This document shows positions 10,501-22,600 of a DNA stretch of 64,000 nt, piece after piece. The position numbers and the translations under genes are program-made. The notes beneath the pieces are model-generated. The model searched no databases, was not told where the DNA came from, and worked only from the letters and a program-made list of their open reading frames with translations. This DNA is from Clytia hemisphaerica (Eukaryota > Cnidaria > Hydrozoa > Leptothecata > Clytiidae). The first letter of the stretch is position 1; every line of letters starts with the position of its first letter. The stretch lies in contig CACVBU010000758.1 of the NCBI GenBank assembly GCA_902728285.1, positions 186,001-250,000 on the forward strand, written 5' to 3'.

Positions 10501-13500
10501 ATTCTCAGGGATTTCTTGCGCGCCTTGGTATGACACGTCTCTGTAGGCCCCTTCTTGCCTGTCTTGGTATTCCACGTCTCCGTAGGCCTCTTCTTGCCTG
10601 TCTTGGTATTCCACGTCTACGTAGGCCCCTTCTTGCGCGTCTTGGTATGACACGTCTCTGTAGGTCTCTTCTTGCGCGTCTTGGTATTCCAGGTCTACGG
10701 AGGCCCCTTCTTGTGCGTCTTGGTATTCCACGTCTCCGTAGGTCTCTTCTTGCGCGTCTTGGTATGACAAGTCTACGTAGGTCTCTTCTTGCCTGTCTTG
10801 GTATTCCACGTCTACGTAGGCCCCTTCTTGCGCGTCTTGGTATGACACGTCTCCGTAGGTCTCTTCTTTCGCGTCTTGGTATGACACGTCTCCGTAGGTC
10901 TCTTCTTGCGCGTCTTGGTATGACACGTCCCCGTAGGCCTCTTCTTGCGCGTCTTGGTATGACACGTCTCCGTAGGTCTCTTCTTGCGCGTCTTGGTATG
11001 ACACGTCCCCGTAGGCCTCTTCTTGCGCGTCTTGGTATGACACGTCTCCGTAGGTCTCTTCTTGCGCGTCTTGGTATGACACGTCCCCGTAGGCCTCTTC
11101 TTGCGCGCCTTGGTATGACACGTCTACGTAGGTCTCTTCTTGCGCGTCTTGGTATGACACGTCTACGTAGGTCTCTTCTTGCGCGTCTTGGTATGGCACG
11201 TCTCCGTAGGTCTCTTCTTGCGCGTCTTGGTATGACACGTCCCCGTAGGCCTCTTCTTGCGCGCCTTGGTATGACACGTCTACGTAGGCCTCTTCTTGCG
11301 CGCCTTGGTATAACACGTCTACGTAGGTCTCTTCTTGCGCGTCTTGGTATGACACGTCTACGTAGGTCTCTTCTTGCGCGTCTTGGTATGACACGTCTAC
11401 GTAGGTCTCTTCTTGCGCGTCTTGGTATGACACGTCTACGTAGGTCTCTTCTTGCGCGTCTTGGTATGACACGTCTACGTAGGTCTCTTCTTGCGCGTCT
11501 TGGTATGACACGTCTCCGTAGGTCTCTTCTTGCGCGTCTTGGTATGCCACGTCTACGTAGGCCTCTTCTTGCGCGCCTTGGTATAACACGTCTACGTAGG
11601 TCTCTTCTTGCGCGTCTTGGTATGACACGTCTACGTAGGTCTCTTCTTGCGCGTCTTGGTATGACACGTCTCCGTAGGTCTCTTCTTGCGCGTCTTGGTA
11701 TGACACGTCCCCGTAGGCCTCTTCTTGCGCGCCTTGGTATGACACGTCTACGTAGGCCTCTTCTTGCGCGCCTTGGTATAACACGTCTACGTAGGTCTCT
11801 TCTTGCGCGTCTTGGTATGACACGTCTCCGTAGGTCTCTTCTTGCGCGTCTTGGTATGACACGTCCCCGTAGGCCTCTTCTTGCGCGCCTTGGTATGACA
11901 CGTCTACGTAGGCCTCTTCTTGCGCGTCTTGGTATGACACGTCTACGTAGGCCTCTTCCTGCGCATCTTGATATGCCACGTTTTCGCTGGCCCCTTCTTG
12001 CGTAATTTGATATACCAAGTTCTCGAAAACCTCTCTTTGCGCGCCTTGGTATGGAAAGTTCTCATATAGACCTTGAGCGTATTCAACGCTTTCGTAGGCC
12101 CCTTCTTGCGCGTCTTGGTATTCCAGGTTCTCGTAAAACCCACCTTGTGCGGCTTCGTATACAATATTATTGAAGATTTCCTGCAAATCTTGGTATGCCA
12201 CGTTTTCGTTGGCCCGTTCTTGCTCGTCTTGGTATACAAAGTCATCGTAGGCTCCTTCTTGTACGCCTTGATCATCAATATCTTCATAAAGTTCTACCAC
12301 GACTTGATATACACCGGAATAGTATTCCAGCGCAGCCATCGCGTCTTGTTGCATATCGCTTGCATCTGTTCCGCTTACAATATTCCTGAGGTGACTGACC
12401 AACTGGATAAGATACTGAGCGAGTTCTATCACGTTTTCCGAATAACTTTTACCGCCAATGAAACCTCTCTCATACTCTGGGACTGGGTCGTATACCTGCT
12501 CAAGCATCGATTGGACGTACATTTCTGGCGATCTACTGGTCGTATTTAATTCGTAATAACATGTATCGATTGATTCAGACGCCCTACAAACAAATAAAAT
12601 ACATAGAACGACTTTTGAATTTTTTTCAGAATATGAAGCTAAAAGGGAGTCCAGTTACCTAATTGGAAACCTCAAAACCTAACGGCTGATAAATGTTGTT
12701 AAAAGGATGGGTAAGTAAGGCTCCAGCCACACTTTGAGGCGACTCAAAAACTCCTTTTTTCTATCTGAAGGTAGGTAGGGCACCTGGCTCCTCACTTTCT
12801 CCGTCGATTCACTTATCCCTAGCCCTTCTCTATATAAGAGAGATGTTGTCTGGAGAGGAATCGAAATAGCCTGTCGAGGATCGAATAACTGAATGCTCTA
12901 CAAATAAACCACAGTTGCTTTTGAAAATTATGTAAAAAAATGAGAAATTAGAAATGTTTTAACTGATGGAATTAAATAAAAAAAAACGTACCATTGGTAA
13001 TTTTCTTCGTCATTCTCTCCAAGAAGTTCTGCTTCCATGATGGTGAAGAAATAAACCCAATATAATTAAAAAATTCTTTGAAAACTTCACAAAAAATAAC
13101 CACGAAGAAACACGTCTGTATTCACTGAAGACCAAATCCAAATGAGATTTCAGTTGCAACATTATTAATTGACGTCAAATATTTTTTCTTTTACTCTGAC
13201 GTCACACACTTAGCTTGTGAGCCAGGTGGTTCATTTTTCTCGGTATTTTCCTCATATTTTTTTTAGGAGAAATATTCTTTAATAGTAATTAGATATTAAA
13301 TTAAAACGTTACAATATATAAATTGCTTAAAATACGTAGAGCTAGGAAATTCAAAGTTAAATAAAGAAAAAAAATTGAAATCACGACAAAAACAAAACTG
13401 AAAACTGAATCGAAAAACTGTCGAAATAGCACAACCTAGCGGGTCATGCCAAACTCAAAAGCATAAACAAAAGCAATGGTCAATACGGTGAAAAAGTTAA

Positions 13501-16500
13501 GTACTAAAATCTATGAAAAGCTAACATTTCAAAATATCATTATTTAATAAATCAATCTCATCAAACCTAAGGTTTGGTTTTAGTGTTCGTGTGCCGCGAA
13601 TACATGTTACGACTAATCTCGTTAAAGCAAACGAAATTTTTGTTCTGATCCAATTTTTGGTTTGAGACGCGTGAGAATCTGTCTTATCAGCTAGTAGATT
13701 AGCTAGCGCTCCAAAGAAGTGCTCAGCCTCTACACCCATTCCACCATTCATGGAAAATATCAACGGAGTGAATGATCCATGATCAACTTTGATAATTCGT
13801 TCATTGTAGTTTCTCTTTTTTTCCCGTTCGTTTGACGCAAAAGCGCTTTTGAGACTTTGGGCTGTGTATCTCAGAGCATAGGCGTTGAATACCTTTACAT
13901 CAAAAAATGCTCGTTGTCCACGAACCCAAAAGCCTCCAGCACTGATGTCAGCTCTCGCGTTGTCTGTCGTGATCGCACCTTTGTTTAAGCGTTCGCCAGT
14001 GATCGGCTCCAACATTGGTTCGATAGCGACATCATGTGTCACTTGATTCAACATTTGAGCAATTGTATCCCTCAAAGTGTTGTGCCGTTGGTAGATGAAC
14101 CCTCCTTTGGGGCAGGAAAGTGCATGCTCGACAGAGAACGACTTGCCACATGCACATGTCGATGGTAGGTGCTTCATGTTCCATCTGTATCGGACGGCAA
14201 TTGCGTCGAAGAACTCTCTTTTTGATAGGTTGAAATTTTCAGATTTCAGGGGTACAGTGGTCAACCAATTGGATGCACCTTTTGCTTGAGCAAGATCGTT
14301 CGCTTTCAGCTCTTGACGTGTCATTTCTCTGCGGAGATTTTCGAGGATGATTGTTCTTCCTTCTTTCCGTTTTCTCTTGATCTCAGACTTTGCTGCCCTG
14401 TTGTCAACTTCGTACACTGGTTTCTGTTCGATGATGTCTTGGGAGAACTTCATTGTAAGTTCTCTGGAGTTTTGAAATTCTTCCTTCGCCAGAGATGATA
14501 AGATGGGTATGGCCAATCCTCCCATACGCACCGGTAGTGACAAGAGTAGTCTTTCTTCGGTGCTGCAGTGATGGTTTTCAGTAATTGAAGGAATGAAATG
14601 TTTGTCAATAACTTCATCGAGGGGCTTCAGATATTCCTCAATTCCGGGCATCACACGTAGGTAGTAGGTGAACTTGCTAACATACCCACCAACGAATGCA
14701 CAGTAGGCGAGGTGTGGTTCTGATCTTGCGATATCACTCAGTGTTTGGAGCTCAGCTTGCCATTTTTCTATCAATTTCTTTACATATTCCTGTTGGCCAC
14801 CCTCTTGACCAATGAAACCACCAAGATATTTGTGTCCATCAACCGTGATGTTGATTCCTGTGTCTTTGAATAGCACCTTTGCTTCTTCGAGCTTCTCCTC
14901 CTTCACTATCAAATACGACTTGGAAGCTTTTGGGTTGTAACCTAGGAGAGGTCCTAAGTCATTGACGTCATCCCACCACTTCTTCAGGGCTTGAAGCTTC
15001 CCAGTACCAGCGAGGTCGTCAGCATATGCAGCATTTTTAACTCCTTGTGTCAGCAAATCTTCTTGGAGGATCTCAAGCAGTGGCATCAATCCAATTGCAT
15101 ATGCTGGCATTGCTGTAGGGTCACCTTGTGTGGTACCTTCTTGCGATGCAATCTCCTTTCCTCCCATTAGGAAAAGTCTTGATGGGCGGTGGTAGCAGTT
15201 GTGAATATATTGAGCCATAGCTGGACACAATATTTTGATGTTGTGGAGCAGTGATCTTCTGTTAATGCTGTTGAAAGCATTCGCTGCATCCACTAGTATC
15301 ACTCCGTCTGTCTCATCTTCTTGGAATAGTTGGTTGATTGCGTGAACTGCCGCTTCACAGCCAGCCTGCTGTCCAGCGCACACTTGAACACTACCAGTTG
15401 CTTTAAGGATATCTGGCTTGATGGTGTTGATCAGAACTTTGCCGAAGATACGTCTCATCACTTCTCCAATTCCAATTGGTCGTACCCCTGGGTTTTTGTC
15501 TAGAGGTATCAATCTGCAAGCAAGTACAGCTTCAATTGATCGTCTTTTAATATCAACTTCTTGTCGGCATAAGATTTTCAGCATGCGTGCCATTGCTTCC
15601 CTCAAATCAGAGCTGTATTTGCCATAGTTCTTGGAGGCAAGGATACGTCTCCATTGGTCAGCATCTTGCCCTGATGGTCCAGCAGCACCCTTCGTCTTAA
15701 TGGCTGCCTCTCGAATCATTGTCCCATCAATAGACTCAAAGATGATTGGGTCAACTGGAACTACTTCTTTCTTCGAGATGATACGATCGTCGGTGTGTTC
15801 GTTTGCATTTGGATGAAGCGATTTAAGAGTGTTTATTACATCCCCAGTTGGTTGCAGGACACCACTTGAAGCTGTATCTTCAAGAGTTCTAATTGCCGCG
15901 GAGATGTTGCCCTTTAACATGTGCTTCGTGAAGAGTGTGATTGGCTTGTTTTTGTCTTTAGTCTTTAAAGCGTCAACTCGAGGAAGACGTTTCTGTATTT
16001 CTCTTGTTTCCCTCAACAATTTATCAAAGTCTCCTTCTTTCCAGATGTTCAATCTCCTAGCTAGCGTTTCTGAGTGTTCTCTAGCTTTGGATCGTGCGTG
16101 AGTCTTTTGGAGGAGTATTGATGGCATACACATCAGGAGTTTCATTGATGATGCTGAGAAATCATCAGATTGATTGTTCCAGAAGTTGATCAGTCTCGTC
16201 ATTTCTTCTATGTAGTCTTTCCCTGCTTTTCCAGATGGTACAAGGAATAGATTTTTACGAAAGTACACGATTTCTTCGTACATCGAATCAGCAATTTGAC
16301 AGAGATCTTGCTTCGACAGCTTGCCCCAGACAGGGACTTCTTCTTGTTCGATTGGAGTATGTGACGTCAGGTTTCGTTCAACATTAATTGACGTAACTTC
16401 TGCGGTTGTCACCAATGCAAGAGATTCTTCTCGATTTTTTCGTGCGTGGGCATTTTCATGATTTGTTCGACCAGTTTTAGTAGAAAAGCTTCTTGAGCAA

Positions 16501-16650
16501 TATTGACATTGAAAACCCTTTTCTTGTGCAGATTGCGAATCAGGAATAGCGGTCTTCAGCTCGTTTGTTAGAGTTCCCCTTATCTGCTGCTTGTATGGTT
16601 TTAAATGAAGAAATGATTCCCCCTTCTTGATCGTGTTGAAGGTGAACACG

Positions 16651-16683
<33 letters not shown>

Positions 16684-19600
16684 CTTTTTCCTCATATACA
16701 ATTGCTCAAATGTTGAATCAAGTGACACATGATGTCGCTATCGAACCAATGTTGGAGCCGATCACTGGCGAACGCTTAAACAAAGGTGCGATCACGACAG
16801 ACAACGCGAGAGCTGACATCAGTGCTGGAGGCTTTTGGGTTCGTGGACAACGAGCATTTTTTGATGTAAAGGTATTCAACGCCTATGCTCTGAGATACAC
16901 AGCCCAAAGTCTCAAAAGCGCTTTTGCGTCAAACGAACGGGAAAAAAAGAGAAACTACAATGAACGAATTATCAAAGTTGATCATGGATCATTCACTCCG
17001 TTGATATTTTCCATGAATGGTGGAATGGGTGTAGAGGCTGAGCACTTCTTTGGAGCGCTAGCTAATCTACTAGCTGATAAGACAGATTCTCACGCGTCTC
17101 AAACCAAAAATTGGATCAGAACAAAAATTTCGTTTGCTTTAACGAGATCAGTCGTAACATGTATTCGCGGCACACGAACACTAAAACCAAACCTTAGGTT
17201 TGATGAGATTGATTTATTAAATAATGATATTTTGAAATGTTAGCTTTTCATAGATTTTAGTACTTAACTTTTTCACCGTATTGACCATTGCTTTTGTTTA
17301 TGCTTTTGAGTTTGGCATGACCCGCTAGGTTGTGCTATTTCGACAGTTTTTCGATTCAGTTTTCAGTTTCGTTTTTGTCGTGATTTCAATTTTTTTTCTT
17401 TATTTAACTTTGAATTTCCTAGCTCTACGTATTTTAAGCAATTTATATATTGTAACGTTTTAATTTAATATCTAATTACTATTAAAGAATATTTCTCCTA
17501 AAAAAGAAAAAAAAAAAAAAAAAAAGATTTCCTCATATAGGAGCCATCTTTAGTTAAAGAATCATGAATAGTGTAGTAGTTCCTTCGATTATTTCAAGAA
17601 AAAGCGCGTGAAGTTTTCTCCCTCTACCTTTCTCTGTCTTGCACACAGATCTCTAACTACTTGACTGGATCGGGCGTCTCATATGAAAAGGAAGCTTGTC
17701 TAATTTTAGAGCTGACTAGTCCACCATCTTGTTTTTTTTAATTCGAACGTTCGAATGTTTTGAAATCGAACGTTCGAAAATCAAAGGTAAAATCCAAAGC
17801 AACATGGCCGACTAGTCGACTTCAAAACGGGAAATCTGTGAGCAGTTAGACTATATCTAGTACGTAAAAGAATATCTGTGTTCTTGTACTAGAACGTTTT
17901 GATAGAGTCTCGGTCATTTCTATTTCTTTGACTGTCTCGCAATTTCTTTTATAGGAACATTGGTAAGTTTAGCTTGGATGATTAAGCGTTCAGCAGGCGG
18001 TCATTCAGTATGGTTTCTACACTGTGACCTACAATCCCGGTCATAATATTTGAGAAAAAAGGGAAATCCCAACGAAATCTTATAGCCACAAACGATTTGG
18101 AAGCACTCTAACTTAGGTTGGAAGGGTAGAATTTCAACTCTGAGTTTTAACATGAGACTTAATAGGATCCAAAAGTTCAAGAATGGTCCAGTAGCGCTCA
18201 GAATATAGCCTGGAAGTCTATAAACCCCACCCAAATTGGAATGTTCGATTAAATTTAACAAAAAGCCCAAAAGCGACTTTCTCACCCGAACTTTAAAATG
18301 TTAAAAACGAGGAATTAACCAAAATTCTCAATTTATTTTGACCGATATTGTAGTTCAAGAACATTACACCTGGTTTTTTTAAGGAGTTGTAAGTTGTAAT
18401 CAACACGAAAATTTTCAGTTCGTGTTAAATTCTGGTTGATTCACGTAATCTACTTATTTTCGTGTAATAAGGTAGTAATAAGTCAAGAGTCCGGGACAAA
18501 AAAGCTTACGTTGATTGCGATGATGTGATGATTGTGAGCCAGGACGATGATAATTGGATCGATTTGATGGTTCTGGTGGATTCCCTGGAGAAAAATAAAG
18601 ACAATTATATCACTGGTAGGTAAATCTTTTCGAATTGCATACCAGCAAAGAACCGATTCGATAAATTATTTCTGATACCGAGCTTATATCTTATTCAGTG
18701 TTGCAACTAGGTTTTGTGAATATGGACGGAAACCTTAGGATTAGATGGTCATTTGAACCAAAAACCCTCTTACTGGCAAGACGGAAATGATATATTTGTA
18801 TCTCAGCTGGACGGATATCCGTCTACAGACGGAAAAGTTGCAACACTGCTTATTCTGTTGACCCGCCTCGAATCGCTCAATTTCATCAGGATCACGGTTT
18901 TTTACACTGAAAAGAAAAGCTTAGGATAAGTCGTTAACGATTATCTAGATGTAACTGAGCGGACAATAACATCAAAAGCAGGAGTAGAATCTAATACTTA
19001 CAGAACGAAGGACCAGATGAGAGAGAATTAGCCGGCGATGGTGCGGGGAAGTTCATACCGACACTGCTGACACTCCCACGACCGCTATCGACTGACGGCG
19101 TCATTGGGGAAGGCGTAGGAGCACTTGACGGAGGGGCGTTGACAGACCACGATGGATGACTGTTGCCTAGAATAAAAAGACCATACACCTATAAAGTCAA
19201 ACCTGACGGCACAAAGGGTGTGGGTTCTAGTTTGCCAGGGTGTAATAATGTCATATTTTGTATTTCCGATTGCGTCAATGCAGCGACTTCAAATTATTTG
19301 ACATCGTTTGATCTTTCTTAACTCGGACGACTCTGACCCATTAAGGCATCTTTTTACGTAACGGTTACATTGACATTGTCCAAAACGTAGACAACGTTAA
19401 CATTTTGAAATTCCTATCAAGTTTCAAAACAAAAAGGAGCTACTCCTCGGGTAGTAAAAGAGATTGACGTCACCCCAAAAATAAACCAATGGAATGACTT
19501 CTTTCAGTTTAGGAACCATACAGCATTGGAGCGTAAAAAGGTACCAAAGTAACAAAAAAAATATAAAACAAGCAACATGCTGAATGGACCTACCTGATGA

Positions 19601-22600
19601 TGAAACTTAGATAGCAATAAGGAGAAAAACAATCATTAAGAAAATATAGCGGTTAGCGAAGTTCCGGTTGCAAAATTGTAAAAGTTTTATTGACAATTGA
19701 ATCATGCTTGATGGTGGCATTGTTATCAATAATTTTTTTAAGTGAAAAAACAAAGAAATATATGGAAAAAGCCCAATTCAAATCTGCAAAAACGGGGATT
19801 TCCGGCATACTTCCGGCATTTTCAGCCGGAAAAACATGATTCTCAAAAATCCGAACGGCCACACTTAGGGCATTGCTGATACACATCTTTGAGCAAAAAT
19901 CGACAAAAACGATTAATGAAATCTCGACAAAATGGCAACAAACCGGTTTTGACGGCATATTATCGGCATTTTTGGCCGAAATCTTTTTCTTCAAAAATCA
20001 GGCTCCGTCACATTTTAGGTATTGCCATTTTGCATCAGTGTGCAAAATTTCATGAAAAAATATAAAGTACAGCTCGAGAAATTCAAGAAAAACCGTTTTT
20101 CCGGCGATATTCGGCTGTTCCGGCGATTTTTAGAAAGTCCCGGCATCAAAAATCAGTTTTGACAATTGAACCATACTTGATGGTTGGCATTGATACCATA
20201 ATGATTTTGCGTGAAAAAACAAAGAAATATCAGGAAAAAGTCCAATGAAAATCTGCAAAAACGGCGATTTCCGGTATATTTCTGGCATTTTCGGCCGGAA
20301 TTTTTTTTTTTCGAAAATCGGGCTTCGTCACATTTTGGGCATTGCCATTTTGCATCATTGTGCCAAAAATTAGAAAAAACTAATGAGCCAATCCTGAGAA
20401 AAGCTGGTAACAGACGGACGAACGGACGAACAGACGAACGGACGAACGGACATCGGTTAATTTATAGGACCTCTACCCCACCGGGGTAGGTCCAATAATG
20501 AGGTTTTATTCATAATATGCACCATTGCAATGTTTTCTGACATTACATCACAGACCCAACAGCTGATTGGTTGTAAGTGACGTAAAATCAGTAAATGCGT
20601 CCTTTTCAACCAATCAGCTATTGGATCTGTCGGAGACATTGCAATGGCGCATATCATAAATAGGGCTATGCATTGATTTAAAGGGCTTGATATCTTACTC
20701 GGTAATCCTTGAGAAGATCCTGATGGAGACGGGGGTATTGTATTCAAAGATTGGTGTTGATGTTGATGTGATGACGTCATTTGTTGATGATGGTGTGGGG
20801 GCGGTTGTTGTTGTTGTGAAGGGTGGTGGTTATGTGTTGAAGATGTTGATTGAGACGGCTGTTGAATGTTCTGTTGAACATGTTGAGGCGGTGATTGACT
20901 CGTCGAAGCAGGCGTTTGTTGGGAAGGATGGGCGTGAGCATGGGGCGGAGGCGGTTGTATACCGGGCGGTGGTTTAATGTCTACACTGTCAATACTAGCA
21001 CGAGATCCCATACCTCCTAGAAATGGGTTCGGAGAAAGAAGTTGTAAATTAGAATAATTTGAGAAGTAATTAAAGGTTTTATTTTTACATAAGTGTTCCC
21101 GTTTCATTTCATGAAAAAAACCTTTTAACGAAGGATCATAGTTTAAATCAAACATTTTCAGATCTACTCTTGTGTGCTTAATCGTAGGGGCGGGGTAGAT
21201 TAAACAGGTTATGCATGCAGGGTAGTAATATTGTGTCATAATAAGATGCATTTTTCCTTGACTAGCTAAATAAGGGAGGGTTCATAAAAATTGCAATTTA
21301 ACACCCCGCACTATTTCACTGGCAGAGCAATTTGGCAAAGATATTCCCCAAGACGATGAATGTGTCCAGGGGGTAGTGAAAAAATCTACAAAGTTTGACT
21401 TGCCTGGGGGGGGGGTAATTTGGAGTTCCAGGGGGTCAACAAATTCTTGTCCGGAAGGTTACACCTGCTGTCCGGGGGGTTAAAAGTCCGAATTTCCAAA
21501 AAATGTTATATCCTCCACCTCCCCCCATATTCTATTTTTTTCTGGAAAAGCCCAATTAATGAAAAAAGCTATCTTTCCTTACGCTGTTGTGCTATTACAG
21601 GTGAATCTGATCGATTCATTGGAGGTGCTTGCTGGCTTTGTGTCGGTGGTCGGGTACTTGATTGCGACGTCATTGAGTTTGACGTAGGGGTCCCTGCACT
21701 TGGAGGTGACATGTAACTACTGCCTGCTGAAAGGGGACTCTGATATTTAGTATTAGGAGGTATCCCTGATTGAGACGAGTGTCGATCAGGGCCGGGGGTC
21801 CCGTACCCATCAAAGTGGTCGCTAGGACGACGAGCACCGGCAGGTAGCATGCGACTGTTGTCCATAGGGGCCGGGGACGTCATGTTGGAATGTGAAGGAT
21901 GCGGACTTAGATGTGGTGGTGCTGCATGCATCGGAGGTGGTCCCATACCGTGTGGAGAATGGATACCTTTAAATAAAAATAAATATAAACGGGAGCGTAA
22001 GGTAAACACTTTATCAGTCTTTATTTGCTGTAAAGTAGACAGTGATTGACTTTAAAATATGCCTCTTTTGCACTTGTCGGAATAAAACACGGCAAACTAG
22101 AGAATAAAGTAACCTTTTTCGAAATTTCCCCTAAATCATCTTTGAAATATTCAACTCGGGCGCTACGGCAACCAGTGAAACCTTTCCGGCTTTATTCCAT
22201 TTTGAAGGTAATCTTATAAAATAAGCAATGCAATTCAGCTTTACAATTCTAAAAAAGTTTGTTGCAAAACATTAAGCAGTTATTGGACAGAGTCGTCCGC
22301 TCATCGCTAAAATATTACTCATTTTCCGGCATAATACCAATTTATAAGCTCATTAATCTGGTTTCTTGGTAGTTTTTTTTTAGTGACGTGACGTCAAAAG
22401 GAAGATGCTCAATGTTATCAAATTCTTCAAATCAAATGTCGCTTTGTTTTTATTGGACACATTTTGGCCGATCGATACCATAAAATAGTGGAAATTAAGC
22501 CGAATTAAGCCATAAAAAGAAAATCCATTTGTATTAGAAGATTTCGAAGTTACGTCAAAAGTCAAACTTCTAAGAAATTTGACAAACTTATTTGAGAATC

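Noticed and set aside
10494-12005. 503-residue plus-strand frame rich in Leu and Arg ([11 protein letters not shown] repeats)
   Set aside because: It is the antisense shadow of the 39-bp array. A period divisible by three with no stop in one unit keeps other frames open too. It has no unique ends or splice support, while the minus frame has both.
13246-17538. Classic twin-priming of a single LINE insertion
   Set aside because: Twin priming gives inverted but largely non-overlapping parts. Here copy B repeats about 800 bp already in copy A and has its own flanking duplication.
20687-20977. Plus-strand Val/Gly-rich frame
   Set aside because: Antisense shadow of SMAD4 exon 7 (His/Gln/Pro-rich).
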